Shown: positions 1-6,383 of the stretch, piece after piece
Position numbering within the stretch: the first letter of the stretch is position 1
How the letters are laid out: every line of letters begins with the position of its first letter
Source: Candidatus Schekmanbacteria bacterium
GTDB lineage: Bacteria > Schekmanbacteria > GWA2-38-11 > J061
NCBI GenBank assembly: GCA_003695725.1
Contig: RFHX01000129.1
Location: 1-9,487 of the forward strand
Direction of reading: 5' to 3'
Length of the DNA: 9,487 nt
Position numbers and translations under genes: made by a program
Notes under the pieces: model-generated
Told to the model about the DNA's origin: nothing
What the model saw: the letters and a program-made list of their open reading frames with translations, nothing else
Databases searched by the model: none

Positions 1-765
1 ACCCTTTTTCGTAATTATATTAATGACTCCTGCCGCCGCCTGTCCGCCATATTGAGCAGACGAAGCCCCTTTCAAGACTTCGATTCTTTCAATATTCTCA
101 GAAGGAATCTGATATACATTGGCATAGCCGGAACCCGGGTCATTTGCCGGAATGCCGTCGATCAACAGAAGAATTCCTGACGATGCAACCTTTGGAGGCG
201 CCACAGTCCTGCCTCTGATTTTTATTGTCCTTGAAAAATCGCTACCACCTGATTCTACCTGTACCCCTGGTGTATTCATAATCAAATCGGACGCATTAGT
301 GGCAACCGGCACCTTTTCCAAATCTTTGGATGATACGACAGAAACAGTTGCTGTTGTCTTTGAAAGAGGCACAGTAAGCTTTTCCCCTGTCACAACTACT
401 TCTTCACCCATAAATGCCGCTTCTTCCTCCATAGGAAAATTTACCTTTGTCTTTTCTCCTTCAACGACAACTACATTTACTGCAGTTGCAACTTTATATC
501 CTAAGAATTCAGCTAATAGTTTGTATGTACCTTCGGGTATTTGAATCTCATATTCCCCTTTTTCATCGGTAAAGGTAATAATATCAGTGCCATCAACTGT
601 TATGGTTACACCGGGCAATGGCTGTCCACTTTTCTTGTCAGTGACTTTTCCCTTTATGATTCCATTGCCTTCAGCGTAAACAGAACCAAATGAAAAAACA
701 GAAAGGATAACTAAAAGAATAAATGATACTTTGAAAAATCTTGGGAATGCTTTTTGGATAGACAT
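1..765 (-). CDS. TonB-dependent outer-membrane receptor, N-terminal part (runs off left edge)
   Basis: The reverse strand is open for 255 codons from ATG at 765-763 to the window edge, with a GGAGG ribosome binding site seven bases upstream. Residues 1-31 form a signal peptide ending in VYA. Residues about 35-112 match a carboxypeptidase-regulatory-like beta-sandwich (GKVTDKKSGQPLPGVTITVDG, then EKGEYEIQIPEGTYKL). A TonB-box-like EEVVVTGEK follows at 121-129. The plug domain then starts, with LIMNTPGVQV, IKIRGRT, LLLIDGIPAND and IERIEVLKGASSAQYGG ending in GVINIITKKG. These are hallmark plug motifs of TonB-dependent receptors, which import siderophores, cobalamin, metals or glycans across the outer membrane using TonB-ExbBD energy. 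The beta-barrel lies outside the window, so the substrate cannot be inferred. It is transcribed divergently from the gene at 996. Family call is firm; ligand unknown. Confidence 0.95.
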   Translation of the reverse strand, partial: MSIQKAFPRFFKVSFILLVILSVFSFGSVYAEGNGIIKGKVTDKKSGQPLPGVTITVDGTDIITFTDEKGEYEIQIPEGTYKLLAEFLGYKVATAVNVVVVEGEKTKVNFPMEEEAAFMGEEVVVTGEKLTVPLSKTTATVSVVSSKDLEKVPVATNASDLIMNTPGVQVESGGSDFSRTIKIRGRTVAPPKVASSGILLLIDGIPANDPGSGYANVYQIPSENIERIEVLKGASSAQYGGQAAAGVINIITKKG

Positions 766-863
766 ATTATTTCCTCCAGTATTTCTGGTAGACAACAATA
801 TAATGCCTCAATAATTAAAAAGAAATTATACAAAAAGATACACTCAAACTTTTCATTGAACTA

Positions 864-893
864 ACTATAGCACCCCAAAGAAAAATTAGTCAA
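864..893 (-). promoter_or_regulatory. sigma70-like promoter for the TonB-dependent receptor
   Basis: Read on the minus strand, TTGACT (893-888) and TATAGT (869-864) are separated by 18 bases. Each hexamer matches the sigma70 consensus at five of six positions. The predicted start near 857 would leave a leader of roughly 90 bases before the ATG. A perfect TATAAT hexamer also lies at 830-825 on the same strand, but without a good -35 at the right spacing, so it is a weaker alternative. Confidence 0.5.
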
Positions 894-894
894 C

Positions 895-920
895 AAAAAT
901 TGAGTAGCTACTCGATTTTT
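895..920. promoter_or_regulatory. 26-bp palindrome, probable operator
   Basis: The site has a perfect 12-bp core, GAGTAGCTACTC (902-913), flanked by T/G at 901/914 and then AAAAAT (895-900) against ATTTTT (915-920). Only one symmetric pair of 13 is mismatched. There is no central loop, which favours a binding site for a dimeric regulator over an RNA hairpin. It sits one base upstream of the receptor's -35 box and about 75 bases before the start of the divergent gene at 996, so it could control either or both. The TGAGT...ACTC half-site pattern resembles many TetR-family operators, but no regulator gene is present in the window. Confidence 0.5.
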
Positions 921-929
921 TTATTGCAC

Positions 930-955
930 TTCATTCATAAATTTTTAAGAATGAA
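930..955. repeat. Inverted repeat with 7-bp arms in the divergent intergenic region
   Basis: TTCATTC (930-936) and GAATGAA (949-955) are perfect inverted copies separated by 12 AT-rich bases. The element lies 40 bases upstream of the start codon at 996. A weak possible promoter for that gene overlaps it (TTGCAC at 924-929, TAAGAA at 946-951, spacing 16; only three of six -10 matches). A second operator or a chance repeat in AT-rich DNA are both possible. Confidence 0.3.
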
Positions 956-995
956 TAAAGATTGTAAACACTAATTTTTTTTGGAGGGATATAAA

Positions 996-1724
996 ATGAC
1001 AATGCTTCCTGATGTTTTTTTAAACTATGCTTATTATTGGAGAAGGAAATGGGCTATTGAGATGAGTGAGCTTCAAGGACCTCCAAATCCTCATAAAATG
1101 CTTGTTGATACTACACGAATCCTGCCAAGCATCTGCACTTCGATTAAAAAAGAAGATGGTACGATTATCACCAATGCAAAAGTAATAGGTGCAGGCTTTG
1201 TACCAAAAGAAGAACATATGATAAAGATTACAAAAATCTTTAAAGAGCATATTAAAAAAGAAGGAATGGATGCAGCCAATACAGTAGCTTTTGGACGCCA
1301 CGAGCTCCAAACAAAAGAAGACCGTGCAAAGATGCGTGAATTTCAAAAAAAATCACTTAAGCTCTTAATAGAACATCTCTATTTTGAAAAAGATGAAGCA
1401 CCAAACAAAATGGATTTTACCAAACTATGTACAATTGAGCTTGGGAACCAATATCCGGGAAAGCCGGCGCATACATGGAATTATGTTCAAGAGAATAAAA
1501 AAGGCACCCTTCTCTATTTTACACCTCCTGTTTTAAGTTATGAGATAAGATGCAATATAGAAATTCACACCGAAGGTCCTTACTTTGATTTTATCCATGC
1601 CGTTCATGATGTTTATTTTGGGGAAGATCCAAGTGAAATGGAGCTTCCTACTTATATTTTCAATGTTGAAGAAGTCTATGACAATAGCGCTACACCTCAG
1701 GGCTACGGAAAACAGATTGCATAA
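996..1724 (+). CDS. Conserved-looking soluble protein of unknown function
   Basis: This encodes 242 residues. The start is ATG at 996 because GGAGGG lies at 983-988, seven to eight bases upstream; the in-frame TTG at 981 overlaps this ribosome binding site and is unlikely. A second in-frame ATG at 1002 is possible. I do not recognise the family. There is no signal peptide or membrane segment, so it is probably cytoplasmic. The middle (about residues 65-130) is rich in Lys and Glu and likely helical. The C-terminal half looks mixed alpha/beta with aromatic stretches such as GTLLYFTPPVLSYEIRC and FIHAVHDVYFGEDP, and it ends in a Gly-rich tail, PQGYGKQIA. It is probably monocistronic: it is divergent from the TonB receptor and followed by a hairpin terminator. 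Confident as a gene, no function assigned. Confidence 0.85.
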   Translation: MTMLPDVFLNYAYYWRRKWAIEMSELQGPPNPHKMLVDTTRILPSICTSIKKEDGTIITNAKVIGAGFVPKEEHMIKITKIFKEHIKKEGMDAANTVAFGRHELQTKEDRAKMREFQKKSLKLLIEHLYFEKDEAPNKMDFTKLCTIELGNQYPGKPAHTWNYVQENKKGTLLYFTPPVLSYEIRCNIEIHTEGPYFDFIHAVHDVYFGEDPSEMELPTYIFNVEEVYDNSATPQGYGKQIA

Positions 1725-1754
1725 GATTTGAAAAACTTTTTAAATATATGAAGA

Positions 1755-1795
1755 GCTGGAAAAGAAATTAATCTCTTTTCCAGCCATTTTATTTA
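1755..1795 (+). terminator. Rho-independent terminator after the gene at 996
   Basis: GCTGGAAAAGA (1755-1765) pairs perfectly with TCTTTTCCAGC (1774-1784), giving an 11-bp stem with an eight-base loop. It is followed by a T-rich run, CATTTTATTT (1785-1794). It lies 31 bases after the stop at 1724. The T-run ends just before the ATG at 1796 of the transporter gene, so the hairpin also occupies that gene's leader. Confidence 0.8.
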
Positions 1796-3127
1796 ATGAA
1801 GAAAGAAAAAAAATTTCTTGGCATTCATATTGCTGAAGATTTAAAAACTTACAATTTCGTAGGTATCTATCTGATTTGCGCAATTTTGATGCTTGCCTAT
1901 ATGATACCAACTATAGCACTTCCCCGCTTCTTGAAGGAGACAATAGGTGTAGGAGATAAAAATTTTGGCACCATAAATTCTGCAATTCAGATTATTGGTT
2001 CTCTTACTAATATCTTTTTTCTTGGTTATGTGGGATTCTTATCTGACCGTTTTGGAAGGAAGATACTTCTTTCATACGGAATGCTTTGCGCGGCTCTATC
2101 TTTCATTATATATTCTCTACCTCCTTATTTTTCCTCTGTATTTGGAATATCTCCACTTCTATTCGTCTTCATATTTCATTTCTTCTTTTCCCTATCAATG
2201 ACTTTCGCTTTTCCTCAGATGATTACCATAACAGCTGACTATACAAATTTCAAAAGCCGCGGCAAAGCAATGGCAGTTGCATCGACTATGATGGGAATAG
2301 GAGTAACAGGATCCTTTTTTATCTTTTCAAAATTACAAGACTCCTTTGGTGTCCTTTCATTGTTTTTTATAGGGGCAGGTGTGTGCTTCGTCACTTTTCT
2401 CATCGCTAAATTTATGGTTGTTGATAGATTCGTAGAAAAACATAAAAAAAATAAAGAAACGAAAACTTCTGCAAAACAAAATTGGAAGATAGTTTTAGAA
2501 GAGCTTAAAACAAACAAAGGACTTACATTCTGCATAGTATCTACCTTCCCCGCATCAGTTGATAGAATAATCCTTGGTATTTTTATATTCATCTGGGCAG
2601 TGCAAAGCGCTCCTGATTATGGACTGAGCCATGCGAAAGCAACTGCTATGGCAGGTATTGTAGTGGGGCTTTCAAGTTTATGTGCTCTTATATCAACACC
2701 TTTTTGGGGAATAGCAGCAGACAGAATCAGCAGAATGCCAATAGTCGTTTTAGGACTCTTTTTGAAAGGCACAGGATTTCTTTTGATAGGATTTTCTTCA
2801 AGCCCCTTTTCCCTTCAAGTAAAGCTTGCCGGAATTCTCACAGGGCTTGGTGTAGCAGCAGTATCAGTTGGCACTACAACTCTGACAGCAGACCTTTCTC
2901 CTAAGAAGATTCTTGGCTCAGTTCTTGGCGTCTCAAATACTGTGGGGTCCTTAGGCACCTTGACCTTTGTTCAACTTGGAGGAATAATTTTTGACTGGAT
3001 AAGTCATTCATCTCCATTTGCTCTTGTCGGTATTGCCGACGCTGCTGCATTGATTTACGGGCTTTCAGTTTGGAAAGACATTCCAAAAATCAATAAACAC
3101 AGCGATTTCAGAGATAGCCACTATTGA
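1796..3127 (+). CDS. Major facilitator superfamily (MFS) transporter
   Basis: This encodes 443 residues, the usual MFS length, with about twelve hydrophobic segments in two halves and a charged, Lys-rich central loop near residues 205-240. The signature loop between helices 2 and 3, GFLSDRFGRK, is at 80-89. Its degenerate second-half counterpart, GIAADRISRMP, is near residue 305. Both are typical of proton-coupled secondary transporters in the inner membrane. The substrate cannot be told; drug, sugar or metabolite efflux are all possible. A TAA immediately precedes the ATG in frame and the next ATG would cut into the first helix, so 1796 is the best start. There is no Shine-Dalgarno sequence, only the terminator T-run, which is unusual beside the GGAGG sites of several neighbours. 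It ends 101 bases before the DUF362 operon and is probably separate from it. Confidence 0.92.
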   Translation: MKKEKKFLGIHIAEDLKTYNFVGIYLICAILMLAYMIPTIALPRFLKETIGVGDKNFGTINSAIQIIGSLTNIFFLGYVGFLSDRFGRKILLSYGMLCAALSFIIYSLPPYFSSVFGISPLLFVFIFHFFFSLSMTFAFPQMITITADYTNFKSRGKAMAVASTMMGIGVTGSFFIFSKLQDSFGVLSLFFIGAGVCFVTFLIAKFMVVDRFVEKHKKNKETKTSAKQNWKIVLEELKTNKGLTFCIVSTFPASVDRIILGIFIFIWAVQSAPDYGLSHAKATAMAGIVVGLSSLCALISTPFWGIAADRISRMPIVVLGLFLKGTGFLLIGFSSSPFSLQVKLAGILTGLGVAAVSVGTTTLTADLSPKKILGSVLGVSNTVGSLGTLTFVQLGGIIFDWISHSSPFALVGIADAAALIYGLSVWKDIPKINKHSDFRDSHY

Positions 3128-3175
3128 TTATCATTCTTTCTTGCTAATCATAGCTTCTTCACTTTTAGAAAAAAT

Positions 3176-3204
3176 TTGACAGCCCTTTTCTCAATGTTTA
3201 AAAA
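3176..3204 (+). promoter_or_regulatory. sigma70-like promoter of the DUF362/polyferredoxin operon
   Basis: A perfect -35 hexamer TTGACA (3176-3181) is followed after 17 bases by TAAAAA (3199-3204), which matches TATAAT at four of six positions. The predicted start near 3211 gives a short leader of under 20 bases before the ATG at 3229. The spacing is ideal and the position is right for the first gene of the four-gene cluster. Confidence 0.55.
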
Positions 3205-3228
3205 AATATCTGTTTAAGAGAGAAGAAA

Positions 3229-4197
3229 ATGCCTAAAAATATGGACAGAAGAAATTTCCTTAAAACAACTTATCGTGCAGTATTGGGTGCCGGTGGTACT
3301 GCTCTTCTTGGATATTACTATTTAGGAAAAGAAACTGTAAAAAATAGAGCTACATCTATTCAAAAAAGAGATTATTCTGTGCCTCCTGTCGATGCACTGC
3401 CTGACCTATCAATAGTGGAAGGAGACGATATTGAGAAGATGGTTGATAGAGGAATAAATCTAATAGGAGGCATTGAAAGATTTATTTCTAAAGGCGACAA
3501 AGTAACCATAAAACCAAATATCGGATGGGATAGGGTCCCTGAGCAGGCGGCAAATACAAATCCTGATTTGGTAAAAAAAGTAGTTGAATTGTGCCTCAAT
3601 GCAGGCGCAGAAAAGGTGATTGTCGTTGATATATCCTGCAATGATCCTGTTCGATGTTATCAGAGAAGCGGTATTGCCGCAAAAGCATTGGAAGCAGGCG
3701 CTGTAGTCTCAATTCCAAAAGAAAGAAATTTCAGACGATTGAAAATCAATGGTTCAGTATTGGATGAATGGCCTGTATATAAGGATTTCATTGAAACTGA
3801 TAAAGTAATAAATATCCCCATAGCAAAACACCATAATCTTACAGGCCTTACTATGGGGTTGAAAAACTGGTACGGTATTTTGGGTGGCAGGCGCGAAGCC
3901 TTACATCAGAAGATAGATGAAAGCATAGCAGACCTTGCTTCCTTTATTCAGCCAACCTTAACTATCCTCGACGCCTATAGAATTCTTTTGAGGAATGGAC
4001 CGCAAGGAGGAAGTCTCGATGATGTGGCATTGAAAAAAACAATAGCTTTTTCTACTGATCAAGTGGCAATAGACGCCTTCGGAGCAACATTGTTTGGATT
4101 AAAACCGGAAAGTCTTGGATTCTTGAAAGTTTCCTATATGCGCGGCATTGGAGAAATTGATTTAACAAAGATAAAAATAGCGAGGGAAAAAATCTGA
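3229..4197 (+). CDS. Tat-exported DUF362 domain protein (first copy)
   Basis: This encodes 322 residues. The N-terminus has a twin-arginine leader, MDRRNFLK (residues 5-12), then a hydrophobic stretch to about residue 32 without a clear AxA cleavage site. The mature protein may therefore stay anchored on the periplasmic face of the inner membrane. Residues about 60-320 match DUF362 (PF04015): TIKPNIGW (93-100), the NPDLVKKVVELCLNAGAEKV helix region, IAKHH (198-202), GLKNWYG (210-216) and ILDAYRIL. Many DUF362 proteins carry a fused 2x[4Fe-4S] ferredoxin domain; this one has none, and its three cysteines (122, 137, 143) form no cluster motif. Biochemical function is unknown. It leads a four-gene operon, and its stop overlaps the likely start of the polyferredoxin. 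The ribosome binding site (AGAG at 3217-3220) is weak; an in-frame ATG at 3241 is an alternative that keeps the Tat motif. Confidence 0.9.
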   Translation: MPKNMDRRNFLKTTYRAVLGAGGTALLGYYYLGKETVKNRATSIQKRDYSVPPVDALPDLSIVEGDDIEKMVDRGINLIGGIERFISKGDKVTIKPNIGWDRVPEQAANTNPDLVKKVVELCLNAGAEKVIVVDISCNDPVRCYQRSGIAAKALEAGAVVSIPKERNFRRLKINGSVLDEWPVYKDFIETDKVINIPIAKHHNLTGLTMGLKNWYGILGGRREALHQKIDESIADLASFIQPTLTILDAYRILLRNGPQGGSLDDVALKKTIAFSTDQVAIDAFGATLFGLKPESLGFLKVSYMRGIGEIDLTKIKIAREKI

Positions 4198-5849
4198 TTG
4201 GCAATAAGATCAAAATAATTCGAATATTAAGAATAGTATCTCAAATTTCTTTTCTTCTCCTCTTTCTTTTTTTGATCTTTAAAAGTGAATTCAAGGGAAG
4301 CTTCAACACAGGAGAAGTAAAGGAAATTACAATCGGCTATCCGGTGGCTATTTTTCTTGAATCAGACCCTCTTAACGGAATTACCACTATTTTATCGACA
4401 GGCGTCCTCTATGAAGGTATGAAGTGGTGCATAGTAGTGCTAATACTTTCCATTCTTTTCGGAAGGTTTGTCTGCGGATGGGTTTGTCCACTTGGCACAT
4501 TGAATCATCTATTTGGACTGGTTTTTACTGAAAAGAAAAAAGCTCAAAGAATAAATGAAAACAGATACAGGGAATCCTTCAAAATCAAATATTACATTCT
4601 TCTAATAATAATTGCATCAGCACTCTGCACATCTCTTCTTACTGGGTTTATGGATCCTATATCGCTTTTGACACGGTCGCTTGTAACATCGGTAATCCCT
4701 GTCCTAAACATTATTGTCAGATGGGCTCTCGATATACTGGCACTATCCAATATTGGATTTATTCAAAAAATAGGAGATATGCTTTATAATTTTGCAGATA
4801 AAACAATACTAAGTTTTTCACAACAACACTTCCATAGAGGATATATCATAGGAATAGTTTTCATTACAATCCTTCTTTTAAACCGCAGAATAACCCGATT
4901 TTGGTGTCGTTTCCTTTGTCCTCTTGGCGCACTTCTTGGAATTGCCTCCTGGTTTTCAATCTTTGGCATGGAAAAAGAAAATGAAAAATGTACTGACTGC
5001 AACCTCTGCCTCGTAAATTGCCAAGGTGGATGTGAACCGATAGGGAGAGTAAATTGGCATTCCAATGAATGTCATATGTGTTTCAATTGCCAAAGAGTAT
5101 GTCCTGAAAATGTAATCAGGTTTAAACTTTTCCCGCAAAAAAAGGAAATAATCGACACACCAAATCTCAATCGACGGCGAGTGGTAAGCTCCTTTGCGGC
5201 AGGACTTTTAGTTTATCCCTTTGCAAGGGCAAGCGATGAAGTAAAGGTAAATTTTAATGAAAAACTTATTCGTCCTCCCGGAGCTTTATCAGAAGAAGAA
5301 TTTCTTGCCCGTTGTATCAAATGCGGACAATGTATGAGAATATGTCCTAATAATGCGCTTCATCCTGCAACATGGGAGGCAGGCCCAGAAGGGATATGGA
5401 CCCCTGTTGTAATTCCCCGAATCGGCTACTGTGAATACAACTGCACCTTATGCACACAGGTATGTCCTACTGGCGCTATTCGAAAACTCACTCTCGATGA
5501 AAAGATTGGTAAAAATGGGAAAAATCCTGTGAAAATCGGAACTGCATTCTATGATAGAGGCAGATGTCTTCCATGGGCAATGGCTACACCTTGCATTGTT
5601 TGCGAAGAATGGTGCCCTACTCCAAAAAAAGCCATTTGGCTTGAGAAAACAAAAGTCATTGCACCTGACGGGAAGGAAGTGCTTGTAAAACGGCCTCATC
5701 TCAATGTAGAGCTTTGTGTTGGTTGCGGCGCCTGTGAAACGAAATGTCCTGTTGGAGACAAACCTGCTATATATGTAACATCAATAGGAGAAACAAGGTC
5801 AAAGGAAAACCAGATACTCTTAACACCTTTTAGGAGGAAAAGGCGATAA
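4194..5849 (+). CDS. Membrane polyferredoxin, NapH-like part fused to NapG/MauM-like part
   Basis: This predicted inner-membrane electron-transfer protein has 551 residues from the proposed start. The NapH-like half has four membrane segments (about residues 6-24, 77-92, 132-150 and 216-230), the motifs CGWVCP (94-99) and CRFLCP (238-243), then two cluster motifs (Cys 266/269/272/276 and 293/296/299/303). An internal RRRVVSSFAAGLLVYPFARA segment (327-346) resembles a Tat leader. Four more cluster motifs follow: Cys 374-384, 413-424, 458-474 (C-x8-C-x2-C-x3-CP) and 508-518, as in NapG/MauM. NapH and NapG pass electrons from quinol to periplasmic reductases; the partner here is unknown. Start: no ATG, GTG or TTG exists before TTG 4272, but that start would delete the first membrane helix. 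CTG 4194 or ATT 4197, with GAGGG at 4182-4186, fits better. The stop overlaps the next ATG (TAATG). Confidence 0.92.
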   Translation: MIGNKIKIIRILRIVSQISFLLLFLFLIFKSEFKGSFNTGEVKEITIGYPVAIFLESDPLNGITTILSTGVLYEGMKWCIVVLILSILFGRFVCGWVCPLGTLNHLFGLVFTEKKKAQRINENRYRESFKIKYYILLIIIASALCTSLLTGFMDPISLLTRSLVTSVIPVLNIIVRWALDILALSNIGFIQKIGDMLYNFADKTILSFSQQHFHRGYIIGIVFITILLLNRRITRFWCRFLCPLGALLGIASWFSIFGMEKENEKCTDCNLCLVNCQGGCEPIGRVNWHSNECHMCFNCQRVCPENVIRFKLFPQKKEIIDTPNLNRRRVVSSFAAGLLVYPFARASDEVKVNFNEKLIRPPGALSEEEFLARCIKCGQCMRICPNNALHPATWEAGPEGIWTPVVIPRIGYCEYNCTLCTQVCPTGAIRKLTLDEKIGKNGKNPVKIGTAFYDRGRCLPWAMATPCIVCEEWCPTPKKAIWLEKTKVIAPDGKEVLVKRPHLNVELCVGCGACETKCPVGDKPAIYVTSIGETRSKENQILLTPFRRKRR

Positions 5850-6382
5850 TGTTTCCAAAGAAAAATCATTCATTGACATTTATTTTTTTCTTTCTGCTGT
5901 CAGGGATTTTCTGTTTTCTTCTATCTCAAGCAGCATTAGCTGAAAAAAGTGAACTTGAATCACTACTTCCTTCAGCAATGCTCAAAAAAGGATTCACTTC
6001 TCCGTATGAATATGCTGTTTATGATGATACAGATTTATTTGAATACATCGATGGAGGAGCGCCATTCTATATTGAAAGAGGTTTTGAAGAATTGATTTCC
6101 AATGAATATAAAAAAGGAGATGATTCTTTTATTGTAGATATTTACAAGATGGAAAGTGTTGAAAGCGCGGCAAAACTTTTCAAAGATATAAAGAAAAAAA
6201 ATTCTAAGAAAACGGACTTTGGAGAAGACGGACAATTAGGAAGCAATCAAGCAGAATTTTATAGAAGCAAATATTTCGTTCGCATTACAGCATTCAAGAC
6301 TGATGAAAAAACAATTGCCCTTGTAAAGGAATTCGCAAAAGCTGTAGATGAAAATATTTTAAAGTTGAGCCGAGGAAAATGA
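5849..6382 (+). CDS. Secreted DUF6599-like protein
   Basis: This encodes 177 residues starting at ATG 5849, whose A is the last base of the preceding TAA stop; GGAGG is at 5833-5837 inside the upstream gene. Residues 1-31 form a signal peptide ending ALA before EKS, so the product is exported to the periplasm. The mature part has a pattern I associate with DUF6599: DLFEYIDGGAPFYIERGFEEL (62-82), then FIVDIYKMESVESAAKLF (94-111) and, later, YRSKYFVRITAF (138-149). The function of that family is unknown. The only cysteine is in the signal peptide, so the mature protein has no iron-sulfur site. Placement between the polyferredoxin and the second DUF362 gene suggests a structural or accessory partner of the complex. 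Signal peptide is firm; the family name rests on motif memory and is less certain. Confidence 0.85.
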   Translation: MFPKKNHSLTFIFFFLLSGIFCFLLSQAALAEKSELESLLPSAMLKKGFTSPYEYAVYDDTDLFEYIDGGAPFYIERGFEELISNEYKKGDDSFIVDIYKMESVESAAKLFKDIKKKNSKKTDFGEDGQLGSNQAEFYRSKYFVRITAFKTDEKTIALVKEFAKAVDENILKLSRGK

Positions 6383-6383
6383 A

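Noticed and set aside
152-544. 130-codon open frame on the plus strand
   Set aside because: It is antisense to the TonB-dependent receptor, whose minus-strand translation has unmistakable signal, carboxypeptidase-regulatory and plug motifs.
981-995. TTG at 981 as start of the gene ending at 1724
   Set aside because: The TTG overlaps the GGAGGG ribosome binding site that is ideally placed for ATG 996.
1020-1346. 108-codon minus-strand open frame
   Set aside because: It is antisense to the gene at 996; the translation is Phe/Cys-rich low-complexity as expected from a shadow of Lys-rich coding sequence.
1968-1990. TTGGCACC...TGCAA inside the MFS gene as a sigma54 promoter
   Set aside because: The spacing between the GG and GC doublets is wrong (twelve or more bases, not ten) and it lies within a coding region.
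2239-2592. 117-codon minus-strand open frame
   Set aside because: It lies entirely within the MFS transporter in antisense, with no ribosome binding site or recognisable domain.
3125-3150. Inverted repeat TGATTA/TAATCA after the MFS gene as a terminator
   Set aside because: The stem is only six AT-rich pairs with a 14-base loop and no following T-run, so termination is not convincing.
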